DNA of 64,000 bases, from contig CM051460.1 of NCBI GenBank assembly GCA_028095005.1, positions 289,060,653 through 289,124,652 of the forward strand, given 5' to 3'. Source of the DNA: Rhynchospora pubera. Taxonomy: Eukaryota > Streptophyta > Magnoliopsida > Poales > Cyperaceae. Below are positions 1 through 12,200 of the stretch, one piece after another. Both the position numbers and the translations under genes were made by a program. The notes below the pieces were generated by a model that was not told where the DNA came from, did not search any database, and saw only the letters and a program-made list of their open reading frames with translations. How positions within the stretch are numbered: position 1 is the stretch's first letter; each line of letters begins with the position of its first letter.

Positions 1-1232
1 GATAAATGCCCTGACCTACCTAATAAATCTAACAGGCAAGTGTAGTGTTGCAACCTTGGCTTGATATGATAATCTCTAATCATGGAATCAAAGAGTTCGC
101 GGCCCTTTTGAATTAAACTTCCATGGCTACATGCGTAGAGCAATCCTATAAAGGTGACTTCATTGGGCTTGATGCCCATACAAGTCATTTTATCAAAAAG
201 AGCTAGTGCCTCTTCAGCACGGCCATGTTGTGCCTCACCTACAAGCATGGTAGTCCACGACACTACATCTCTTATAGAAATTTCATCAAACACCTTCCTA
301 GCAGAGAATATATCACTACATTTGGAGTACATGTCCACCAAAGCATTCCGAACAAATATGCTAAGTAAGAAACCAAGTTTGTAAACCAATCCATGAAGTT
401 GCTTCGCCAATCCCAAGCTGGCCAAATGGGATCCACAGCCTATTACACTTGAAATAATAAAACAATCATCCATCCTGACCCCTTCCTTTCTCATTTTCGC
501 AAAAATCTTTACACCAGACAACCACTTGCCGCTATGGTAAAACCCCGAAACAAGAGCTGTCCAAGCGAAAAAATTCTTCACAGGCATTTGTGAAAAAAAC
601 TCCAAGGCTTCATCTACTCTCCCGCTCGAGGAATACCCAGCCATCATAGCTGTCCAAACAACCTTATTCTTCTCAGTAATTCCATCAAACACCTTGCGTG
701 CATAATCGATACTGTCACACTTACAGTACATATCGACAAGCGAAGACTGCACAATCGGGTCTGCCGAAGAACCATAAACTATGGCAATGCAATGCGATTG
801 CTTGCCGCTGGACAAATGACGGAGAGAGGAGCATGTTTTGATGAGAGAGGAGATGAGGAAGGGGTCGAGGAAGGAGCGAGAGAGAAGGAGGGGAAAGAAA
901 GGGAGAGCAAGAGAGGGATGGGAATGAGAGAGAGGAGAGAGAAGGGAAGAGAAGAGGCGAGGTGTGAGGAGGTGAGAGGGAAGGGAGTGGAAGAGAGAGA
1001 GAGCAAAGGAAGGGGAGAGAGAGGAGTAGGAGGAAAGAAGGAGGGAAGGAAAGGGATGGAAATGGAGGTGACCTGATTTGAGGAGAAAAGCATGGATGGA
1101 GAGAGGTGAATGGAGGGAAAGAGTGTGGTTGCGGAGGTGGATGGTGAGTTGGTGGAGAAATGGAGGGAGGTTTTGCATTTGCCTCAATGCATGGTTTACG
1201 CTTAAACGGGAGGAAGCGTTACAAGGAAACAT
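1..1232 (-). CDS. PLS-class pentatricopeptide repeat protein, N-terminal part (runs off left edge)
   Basis: An open minus-strand frame starts at the ATG at 1232-1230 and runs without a stop to the window edge (about 410 codons). An in-frame TGA lies just upstream, and a second in-frame ATG is at 1178. Residues ~1-90 are Leu/Ser/Pro/His-rich, encoded by a CT-rich stretch that appears as a purine run on the plus strand (840-1080). PPR repeats of the P-L-S type follow, with hallmark strings such as SSLVDMYCKC, WTAMMAGY, WTALVSGFY, NALVDMYSKC, VVSWTTMLVG, IKPNEVTFIGLLYACSHG and HYTCLLDLLGRSG. Repeat order and wording closely recall the Arabidopsis protein At4g14050 (PCMP-H13, a mitochondrial editing-factor type); this is recognised from memory, not searched. 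Family role: site-specific RNA binding for C-to-U editing in mitochondria or plastids. The C-terminal E/DYW part would lie outside the window, so editing activity cannot be judged here. No introns or frame breaks are seen. Confidence 0.9.
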   Translation of the reverse strand, partial: MFPCNASSRLSVNHALRQMQNLPPFLHQLTIHLRNHTLSLHSPLSIHAFLLKSGHLHFHPFPSLLLSSYSSLSPSFALSLFHSLPSHLLTPRLFSSLLSPLSHSHPSLALPFFPLLLSRSFLDPFLISSLIKTCSSLRHLSSGKQSHCIAIVYGSSADPIVQSSLVDMYCKCDSIDYARKVFDGITEKNKVVWTAMMAGYSSSGRVDEALEFFSQMPVKNFFAWTALVSGFYHSGKWLSGVKIFAKMRKEGVRMDDCFIISSVIGCGSHLASLGLAKQLHGLVYKLGFLLSIFVRNALVDMYSKCSDIFSARKVFDEISIRDVVSWTTMLVGEAQHGRAEEALALFDKMTCMGIKPNEVTFIGLLYACSHGSLIQKGRELFDSMIRDYHIKPRLQHYTCLLDLLGRSGHL

Positions 1233-3223
1233 GAGATGAGTATATGAATAGAATCACCGATTTGAACCGTTAATCGTCGTCAAATTTTTACATTTCAATT
1301 TTTTTTTTCTTTCATTTCTTGTGTATATTTTTTTTAAAATATATATTTATTTTTTTAAATATATTTTTTAACGGGAAAAAAGTGTAGAAATGTTAGCAAT
1401 TTATGTTAATAGAATAACATCAGCAATTATTTCTCTGTTTAAAAACCATCCAGTTATTTTTAAGATCAAGTTTACGAATTTTTCTAGTGAACTTTTCAAA
1501 ATAATTTAATCCTCAAACTTACATTTGTAAATGACTATGAAAATATGCAATACATGGCAGAAAAAATAAGTTCATCCACATTTTTTAAAACTACTAACAA
1601 ATACTCCGACACTTATAAAGTTATAAATATCCTGATCTGTCTAATTTTTTTTTAACATTGTATGTCAATATTAGATGCAAAATGTCATGTTTTATTATTA
1701 TGCACATCGCTATATCATTTCATCAAACCTAGCTGTCTATATAGGGAGAATCAACAAGTCTGACTTACTACTATTCTCTATTTTCACCTATACTTACAAA
1801 ATTGTACAATGATATTTTTTAATTTCCAAATTAGGGGATGCTAATGACCTAATTTATTAAAGCAGCATTTTCATTTTTCCAAATTCTTCCAACAAATGTA
1901 CTCGTAGATTTGCTCTGACGTTAATGTGCTGGTGGTGAGAATCATTGTGCAGAATAATATTCGGATGTTGTACATAATTTCGCGTGCAAAAGATTCAAAA
2001 TGGCGAGGGCCATTTTCAAACACTTGGATATTCTATCATAACAACCGGTGTAAAGTTGAAGTTGTGTGATAAAACCTGTATTTAATTGCGTACATCTGTA
2101 TAAAGCATAGAATACAATCCAACGACTATTAAAGAAAACAAATATTTTTAACGGTTGTCAAAATTGTATATATCTCTGTTTGTCCATTTCTACTCCAAAC
2201 CTATACAAAATTTCATTTTATTAGAATTGATCTTCTGGGCTTATTCTAAAAAAACAAAAGGAATTGATCTTTTAGGATATCGTTGGATCTAATAACATGA
2301 AAATTCCGATCAAATCAAAAGGAAATCCATTTACTTTGATGAAACAAATTCTAACAATGAAATCAAATAAAATCTCGCTTGAAATTGCAGAAACCCATTA
2401 TGTACATTTGTTTCGCCAATAACTAAGCAATCACCTTGAGAAGCCATAAGTCATGAAAAACATAACGATTGGAAACAAAGCCATACAAGTCCATTAGAGA
2501 AAACCAATCTTAAATCTAAAGTCCTACTCATTATTAGTCAAAATAATTTCTCTCTCAACTAAATACAAATTCATTTTATGCATATAAATTAAAATAGCCC
2601 CTTTCCATTTTTAACAAAAATCTAAACCCAACTTATCAATTTTAATGTTAAATAGCACATTACATAGGGGGTGAAAGTTAGGGGGGACAGGAAGGCTTTG
2701 AAGCCTCTGCTTCACTGGACCTCCAGTTCAAACAGATTATAAAAATCAAGTACAACAGTTGTCGCGCCTTCTTTACAGAAATCTATCTTTGGTCTTAATA
2801 GCGTATGCTAGGCACCCCGTCATCACAAATAGTTGATGGATATCTAGGTTTGATGCGCGCATGAGCTGCCAATTAATTACACATTCATTTGCGATGCTTC
2901 CTTTTAGTTTCTGCTCTTTGTCTCTTGTCCTCTTCGAAATCTCTTTCGTGAGATCTGTTGTTACTCAAAGTCAAAGAAAACAACTGATGGACAAATTTCA
3001 TGTTAACCTCTGCAAAATCCTAAAGTATCATATACACCCCTGTACAAGGGAAATGCATATATATAAACGCCCCACCCCACCCCAAAAAAATAATTAAAAA
3101 AAAATGGACATGATTTTCTAGTTCCAGTCTAGACCAGCCAATGCTATCATTAAATGGGACGGTCCAAAACCAGAGCTGTACAGATAGCAAGGGTCAACCA
3201 AAATTGAATAATCAAAATAATAA
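1233..3223. other. Intergenic region between the PPR and THO2 genes
   Basis: AT-rich sequence with no supportable coding region. The left part is the PPR promoter side. The right part, roughly 2850-3223, would hold the THO2 3' UTR because that gene ends at 3224 on the minus strand. The 78-codon frame at 2861-3097 has no recognisable content. No inverted-repeat element was found. Confidence 0.5.
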
Positions 3224-6200
3224 TTAAGGATACTGGTCAGTGTCCCTGCGGTTGGCCTTGCTGGAGGGATCTTTGCTATGACTCCGAGCGTTTTCGTCCC
3301 CATAAACTCCCCGATGGGGTGTCCCAGCCCCCTTCCTCTCTCCTCTTGTATCATACGAGTGAGATGAGGGTACTGCTGGTGAATATTCTCCTGGCTCAGT
3401 AGAAGATGATCTCTTTACTTTTCTCCTCTTAGCATTAGCCTCGCTGTCTTCCTTCAACTTGTCTTGTTCCCTTTCTTCCACCTTTATACGATAAAAAAAG
3501 AAAAGATTTCAAGAATTCAGGTGCATGCTGGTCAATGCGGTAGGGAGCAGGCATGTATCATAACTGAACAGGTTTCTATTTTGCAACAGTTTCACAAGAT
3601 TGAACTATATTTAATTTTCTGCATTCTTTTGGGTCAAAAATTTCACAATTTTTTAGTAGTACACAGCAGAGAAAATGTTTACCTTACTCGAAGAACCATC
3701 CCGGTCCTCCCGCTTCCTCCCATCCCTGTTATCTTCCCCTCTCCTCCTCTTGTTAACATCATCATCTCTCTCCCTTTCCCTTTCTCTCTCAACACTGTGT
3801 CTGGATACACTCTGAGGAACAAAGCTTGGGGGAAGCGGGGGCGGGGGTGGAAGTTTCTCTCTCTCTCTCTCATCCTTGCCTCCTCTTTCTAAGCTTCTGT
3901 CTCTATCTCTCCGCTCCATTGACCTCTCTCTTTCTCTCTCCCTTTCCCTCTGCTTCTCTCTGTCCCTCTGTTCCTTCTCATGTCTATCATCTGCTCTATC
4001 CCTGCTCGACCGATCATTTTCTCTTTCTTTTTCTCTATCTTTATCACTTTCTGTTTCTCTCTCTCTTTCCTCCCCCTTCCTCCTCTTTGCAACCCTTTCC
4101 TGCTCGTCATTTTGTACAGCTCTCTTCTGTATGTGTTCATGAGATGTTCTTGCGACAGTACCACTTTCCACTTTTGAAACATGGACTGTAGCATTGCTTG
4201 TGCTGGTACCTCTCTGAGATGATTTACCATTTGTAGCTGTTGTAGGGATTGAGTCAGGCCCACTTTCTGATATCTTTCCAGATTTTCCGTCTTCTAATTT
4301 TGGTGGCTTCCCAAGAATACTCGGTGCACCTCTCTGTTTTTGCAGAGCCCTTGTCTGATGCATAGGAAATAAAAAATATAATAACTTAACACACTCGAGT
4401 GTTTAAGTGCTAAAGAAGGTTATATCAAAATAAATATGTACTGACATGTTACACTTTTAGTTTAGGTATAACATATGTGGAAGAGCTTCAATACATAAGG
4501 GGAAGTACTAATATATCAAAGTAGTACCAATTCACTAGCAATAAGCGATGCAGTTTGTTGTTTTCTTTCTATTTTTTTATGCATGTTTGGCATTCAGTGT
4601 CATGTAGGAGCAAAGCAATGTTACTTGGTTAAAAAGGGCAGTCTCTTGAAGCTTGATGGATGCTTAATTGGACAAACATGATTGTTATAGGGATTTTTAC
4701 TATTCTTTCTTAAAATTATAAAGAACAGAAGGATTAGCACCTCAGAATCAGCTGGCGGCCTCGAAGTCCTGGAGGAAGGCTCCTCGGATTGGGCTTTTGG
4801 ATGCTCATCTGGAAGTCGTGAAGCAGCTCCATTTGATCTCTCATTTTTAGAATCTGTAGTAGACTTATGGCGTGTATTGTGTTCTTTAGGAGGATTACTC
4901 ACAGAATCAACAGCGATATGATTGTTGTTACCTGCTTAAGAGTTTGACAGTTAGTTCAGTAAGAGGCAAGTTGAATTTACATGCAGATGTCCAGGTTTCT
5001 GGTTTGAACAGCCAACTTCATCAACTTTCAAACTCTTTTCAGGTTGGTTTAGATTTTAGGTTCCAGGTCATTTGCATTAGGTCAAATTTTTGCCATGTTC
5101 AGGTACAAAAATACTGAAAGGCAATAAATAACCTGGAGGAGGAGCTTTAGCAGGTGATGCCGCAGGTTTAGTTTCCAAGTGTCCCATACCAAATTCTTCA
5201 TCAGACACCCACGAGCTCTGCAGAAAGAACCCAATAACAAGATGAGGAAAATGTTCTCAATTTTTTCCTTCTTTATTTCTTTTTAACTTCCACCCAATAT
5301 TTTTCATGCTTTCTTATCAACAATCCGCAGGCATTTCTTGCGATATTTACAGATAACACAAAATATTGCATTGCTGCGAAGGGCAAAGGTATTTATATTT
5401 TGATGATCTTGGCCCTATTTCTCAAATTAGGGCCCATTCACTTATCTAATTTAATTTTTAGTATGCCAAGTCAGGGGAAAAGTTCAATTGTTACAAAATT
5501 TAAGAAGAAGATTAGCTTGTCAGAAGAGAAGCGCCTTGAGCAAGAGATGCTCACTGAGTGACATTTTGTCTCAGTAACCAACATTCTTTCTAGTGTATTG
5601 CAAATAGATATATCCTTCCTCTATGCATATGGTCTTTATCTATTCTCATCCGAGAATGATTTTGCTTAAATAATAAAGTTTTGCTTCTTTTTTCATGTTA
5701 GATTTAGGGGGAAAAAATATCATCATTAGTAAATTCCATTTATTTTCCAACAGTTATATCACATTCAATTTATTTATTTGCTCTTAAATTCAATCATGTT
5801 CTCTTCTTATTTTATTTTTCCTCCAATCTTGATGCTTTTCTTTGTCATTTGGTAGGTGTTTTAAAAAGATTAGCTGAAATACAATCCATATGATTGCTAA
5901 TGTGGAAATTAGGCTAATTACTGGGGGAAAAATGCAGTAACCTTTCAAACTTTCCATTTTATTTCCTTCTTTAGCTTAATTGTACACGATTATTATTTTC
6001 CTTTTAAATCAATTTTCTCTTACGATTAATTTTTTCTTAAATGCTTACCTTTTAGTATCCATGTTTTTCATTTTCCTGAGAAGAGAATTACTTGGACGAT
6101 GCACAGGGACAAAAAGATGACGAAAAAGGAAGGTGTCGATAAGTACGCAGAACTTTCATTTCTCCTCCAAGTAGGATAAGAGAGATAATTTGGACCATGC

Positions 6201-9200
6201 TTTTGAAGGGCTTCCTCAAACCTTTAGAAAATCATATGGGAGCTTACTAATTGGGCACCAAAAGGCGCACTTGGGTTTAAACATGGATTCTTAAGTTCTC
6301 AAATGTCAATGTTTCCTCTGTTGGTGATTCAACTTTGATTGTTGTACTCTCTCTCTCTCTCTCTCCCCCTCTCTCGCCGACCCCTTAAACTTTCTATATA
6401 TGTTAGTTCATATAGTTCTCCATGCTCTGTATCTCAGTTTTTCATATTTTTGTGAAAATTAGTTGGCAAAATGCCAACAGCTTCACCTATTTTACTTATT
6501 GCCCTTTACGAAGAAAAATGATATGAAATTGTGTTACCACAGAAGAAACAGATGTGACATACAAGAAAAATAAAAAGACAACTTCAGCCTCGACAGAATT
6601 AGTCTTTAACTTATGTTTTATAACGATAATGCACCAAATTAGTAACAACCATAGAGATGAATGGGCATATGACAAGTAAATTTTGTTATGAAGCTAAATC
6701 TGATTAGGCAAATCAACAAAAAAGTAGTTTTGGCTGTACCTAAAAAGATAACATTCTGGTTGCAAGATTATAAAATGTTGAAGGCCGCACCGTTTACAGG
6801 TACTGGTTGGACTCAATTTTTATGTCCTCTTTTGCCCTTGGCCAATTACTCAATATATTTTTGGGCATTTGCAAAGCAATCCCATGCATTTCAATTTCCT
6901 GAAACATGGTTTTTTCTTCCTAAATTGTTTAACAAATGACATGGAAACATGATAATTTAGGTTTACAAAAACAACAAGATTGCATCAGTCATTTTCTTCA
7001 TATGATCTTAAACAGTCTATATGTCGGTCCCTTTTAAACTCACAATGAAAACATTTATATCCACTATGGTTGATTTTAGTCAGATAAGAGTCTTAATTGG
7101 AAGGGGTGGGAGGATTTTTAGCAAGTTGCCAAATTATCAATATTTAACAAAACATAACAATAGTGCAAGCTGCGCTAGCAGTTCTACTAGGAAAACAGAA
7201 AAGATGCTGGGCACCAGCAACAATAGATAGAAATGCTATGTAATTAATTTGAAATTTCATAAAATGTTGGATTTCACTTATAACACATCCTCCTCTTCCC
7301 ATTTTAGACTTAGTTACTGACCTTGCGAGAAGCAAGTGCGGCAGCCACTCCCGTAGCCAAAACCTTTAGATCCTCTCTCTCATCACCTTTTATTTTAGCA
7401 ACACGTTTTTCGATGTTGAGACCACTCTTTCGCATCACTGGGAAGACAGATGAGATTTTTGTCAGCACAATCAATGCATTACGGATCTCCATGTATTCAG
7501 TAGACTCCAGGCACTGCACCAGTACCCTTGTAATTTTTTGACTCCACTTGAAGTGTACCTGTTTTAACCAACAATAATACTAAAATAAAAATATGAAATA
7601 AAGACTCATGTCATGACATAGATTTACCTCCAAGAAAAGCATCATTACAAATTGTTGTCAGAACATCACTGAGACAGTACCAAATATGTGATTATCAATA
7701 TTAAAAAGTAAACAAGCAGTTCATAAAGGGAAGAGAAACAGACCCTCACAAAGCCAGGGAAGGAAACACGCTGGCTATGTGGAAATTTGTAGTATAAGGC
7801 AAATCCTGGCATGTTGGCGCATTCTCTTTCATATACTGATTCATCTTTCTGTTAAGGATTAGAAAAACAAAAAATATATATATATAATTAAAAAAAAATC
7901 AAAGCTAATTATAACCATGTACTATTTTGGTCCAGATTTGTTGTTTCTGTAAGTATATTAACATAATTATCAATATTAATCTGATTTTTTTATCTAACAA
8001 TTGTTGTTAACTTGTTATTCTAACTTTGCTTATTATTGACTAGAAAGTGCTTGATTGTACAAATCTACGCCAAAATGAGCTAGAAAAAAGAGGCATACTA
8101 TGCTAATAAAATGTCATTGCATATTGGACATCAAGTACTAGTATTTTAATTTTGACAAAGAAAATACCTTCCAGTCATAGGCCATCTTGAGAGTCTCACA
8201 CAGGAAACGCCCGAACCGGCCAGCCTCAAGCTCCGTGCAGCAACAAATCATTGGCTGGAGTAACTTGCAAATTAACAGGTCAATATGTTGTAAGGTGTTG
8301 AAGAAAGGCGTCCCCAGAGAATGCAACATACGGACAAAGGCAGCACAGTAGGCCGCATCAGTTGCGCTGCAGATGGAGCGCGGAAACACACACCGCTGCA
8401 GGAATTCCATGTTGATTTTTACAGGTTCGGGACAATTTGACAGCCACCTGTCCTTTTCCCGAGCCATCATCTGTCGCACCGACTCCACGTGTTTCTCGTG
8501 CTTCCGGTACTCTGATGCAAGCCTGATTTGTTTATGAATAAGCATACTGGTTGTTAGCCACGACCAAACATCAAAACACTCCATCAGTAAACAAAGAAGA
8601 GCGACAAATCTCGCATCCAAAATCTGCACCCATAGGGGTTCTATAATTAACACATCTGTTAGAGGCCAGCCTATTTACCTTAGTACATTACTATTTGATA
8701 AACAACCAATGTTCATGACCTGTTTTTTCTGTACCAAAATTATGACTTAAGCTCATTCCTTAAATGACCAGCACTAATTGGTAAAGCAAGTTTAAGCTTT
8801 TTACGAATTAAATAACGAAACACTTAAATATGGCAGAGCCGATTTAAGACACAAGTCAAACAAGAGAAAATGGAAAGAAAAAAAATTGAATTTCTGAAAG
8901 GGTCAAGACAAGAACCATTGTTTCATGTGAGCACAATTTTATGGGGTCTCCTACTCTCATTGACTTTCTATTTTTCAATTTTAGTTACTGAATCTTAACT
9001 GTTACCCAAATTGAATCGTTGCTTTTGTTAAAAACTTAAAATCACACATAAAATAAGTAAATAATTCAAAATAATTCATTAAACAATTGAATCGATTCAA
9101 ATTTAATGCATCAAACTACATTCTTAGGACTAACAACATTTAAGAAAAATATGTTGTGTAGTTATACGGATTATGAAAAAATTTAAAAAAAAAATTCAAA

Positions 9201-12200
9201 AATGAATACTGTATAGTGAGATTATCTGTTTTCACATCTGAAATGTACAATTAATTATAAGTCTAGTTGACAATTATTTGTTTGTTTAATATATGCGTAA
9301 ATTTGGATTTAAAATGGACATGGTGACCAATTTTAAATAGAAGTTGAAGTTCAGACTAAACTGGATAAATAAAAATTGAGCGATAGATAAATGGATAGAG
9401 GGTAAAGTTGACTAATCGAATCTGTAACTATCCATTTATAACAAGCCAGAACGCCAACAATCAATTGTTAGACCAACAATGCCCCTACCTGTCAAGAAGT
9501 TCTTGAATTTTTTCCTTGTCTTTCTTGCGCTTGGAGATCGCAACACTGGAGGTGTCCGAGAGCTCTTCTAGTGCTTTCAGGGCACCATGTTGCTTTGCAA
9601 TCTCAGCCTCATACCTCTTTTTTGGCACATAGAGATCATAGAGGGTTAAGCCCCAGAAAGTTGCATAAAGGTCAGATGACAGGTTCTTCCACGATTTTGA
9701 AGGGAGCATTGACTCAACAGTGTTTAGAAATTCCGACCATCTGGGAAAGGTTAAAAATGAGAAGAATTATTTTGTAATGTGCAGACATTTTATGGTTTAG
9801 CAAATTATTGAGGGACAATAACCATGAAATTCCCAATGCCTGTTACGCAGCAAACTTTTGTAGTCCTAGTTCAAAATAAGAAAACTGTTCTTTTGTTTTT
9901 CTTTTTTATAATTCTTCCTGCATTCAGTTTGGATCTTGCAACTAAATAACTGTATGTCAATTCTGGGAAAAGGATGTAAAAGCAGTCTTTAATACTTAAT
10001 ATCTTTAAAATGAACTCTCACTCAAAGTAGGTCACTAATATCCAAACACTCCTCATACTAATGTCAATAAAAGACATGTCCAGTAAAGTTACAAATAGCA
10101 CACTTTCCTCCTAGTCTCTCTCAATATATTTTAGTTCTTGAAGTCAAAACTGTGCTTATTTGCTAACATTTTTTTACCTTTTATTTTTTAAAAAAATGCA
10201 TAGGAGGCAATATCTAAGTTTACAAATATATCTAAGATCAAATTGAGGTGTCCAGGTTTAAAGATGAAAAAGTCCAGCTAAACAAGTACCTGACAGGCTC
10301 TTGGGACGAATCAATATTTAAAACAAAATCTTGCAACCCCTTTTCTGAATCGATCTCCTCACCTGCATCAAGTGGCCAGCAAACTCCTTCACTGCCTGGC
10401 CTCTTAAAAAGCCTCATCACTGGACGATATATCAGAAATGCCACCTGGACGTTAATATATAGCTTACATTAGTTACCAGCAGGAATTTACCTCCAAATCT
10501 TTCAATTTTCATAATTAATATATTCTGCAAAGATGAATATTTTTAACCTAGAGGGAAGTTTTGCAGGTCTTTACTTGTGTCACACTAAATATATGCCTCC
10601 ATAAATGTTATGGTCCCATTGGTACTGATATTTGGGTTAATATGAATTCTGGAGGAAAGTGATAATATATATCCAAATATCAAGTACCAACTTTTGTATT
10701 AAATAATTAGGAAATTGGATGAAATACAAAAAGTAAACAATAGAAGCTATAAACCGCGACTAAAGGCTGTTACCTCAGGTTCAAGATGGTACTTGTGAGA
10801 AAGGTCGTGGAGAGATGGAATAAACTGTGCATAAGCTGAAGCTGGAGAGATGGCACTAGACAGGAAGTCCACATATTGAAGAAGTGTACCATGACACCTG
10901 TCAAACTGCTCGCTTACCATTTTTATGTAAGGCGCATCAGCTTTTAGGATAACCCTAATGTCATATAAAAAAGATGTTTCCATTAACATTGTAGCATAAA
11001 GCCAAATGGAAAAATGAACATGTCTGTACAAAAGGAATCATCTCATTCTAATCTAACTTTACTTCATACCAAACAATTCTTCTTTTCCACAAATTGCACC
11101 AGATACTTATTGTAATTGCAATATCAACCCAATAATTCCTATATTTGCAGAAGCAACGAACAATTTACTATCCCTAGGCAAAGTTAAGCAGAGTTATATC
11201 AACTGTTCATGAACTACAAAATTTTGGGAATTATAGGTACTTTAATTGCAAAAAACCAGAAGTCAGGTACTTAATCGTACGTAATTAGACATCAGCTATT
11301 AGTCTTAAGTAAAAAAAGTTGAAAGCTTGCAACTCTTGTCTATTCAAAGCAAATTGCAAATATAAAGCAAAAGAAATATGAAGTCAGGTACGTGTCTTAC
11401 AATTTTCTAAATTATTTTTGAATAAAATATAAATAGAAACAGCACACCTTCAAACAAAATCAAGAAATTAATTAAGAGGTAAAAAACAAGAGATGTCGTA
11501 CATGGAACGGTACTGGGCAATAAGAATCAAAAGGGGAATAGCAAGCTTAGGATTGTCCTTTGGCAACAACGAGTCTCTCAGCCTGTTTGTCGATTTACTC
11601 AATACCTGTTTAAGAAGATTGCTTAAGTACTCTAGCATTTATATTTAGTTGCATGTAAATAAAGTACAAGACCAAGAGATGTCGTACGTGGAACGGTAGT
11701 GAAATTATTTATATACAACAATAAATTATTTCCTAATTTATTTATATACAACAATAAATTATTTCCTAATTTATTTATATACAACAATAAATTATTCTTT
11801 TTTCTTTCTAATTTCTTTGCTTTGGTAGTGAAAAATTTTATTTGCTTAGACATGAAAGAAAAAGAAACTCTGGTAGGTTCATCCAGTGTTGAAAGAATTA
11901 ATGATAAACCAAATCAAGTACCCTACAGAGAGTAGGTTCAGATAACTTGAGCTATTGCTCTTGGTAGTCAGGTACTTTTCCTCTTTCAATCGCCTCTCTT
12001 GTTGGCTAAAATACATGCTTACAGTACTGTCTTTTTCTTTTTTTTCCCCTCTAAGAGTAGATAATTAGGACTAGAATACAAGATGGTTCATTTGTTGGAA
12101 AATGAATATATACATAAGATCAACACTTGGCAGGAGATTAGTTTAGTGACCAAACCTTGTTATTTCGAGTGCTACCGTAAAGGTTGGATTGGTAGCGTAA

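Noticed and set aside
779..1093. A 104-codon minus-strand frame and its purine-rich plus-strand counterpart (792-1076)
   Set aside because: Both are shadows of the CT-rich N-terminal part of the PPR gene; the true frame is the one continuous with the PPR repeats.
3826..4263. Several frames rich in Leu/Ser (plus strand) or Arg/Glu (minus, other phase)
   Set aside because: They are alternate readings of the repetitive RE/RD exon of THO2.
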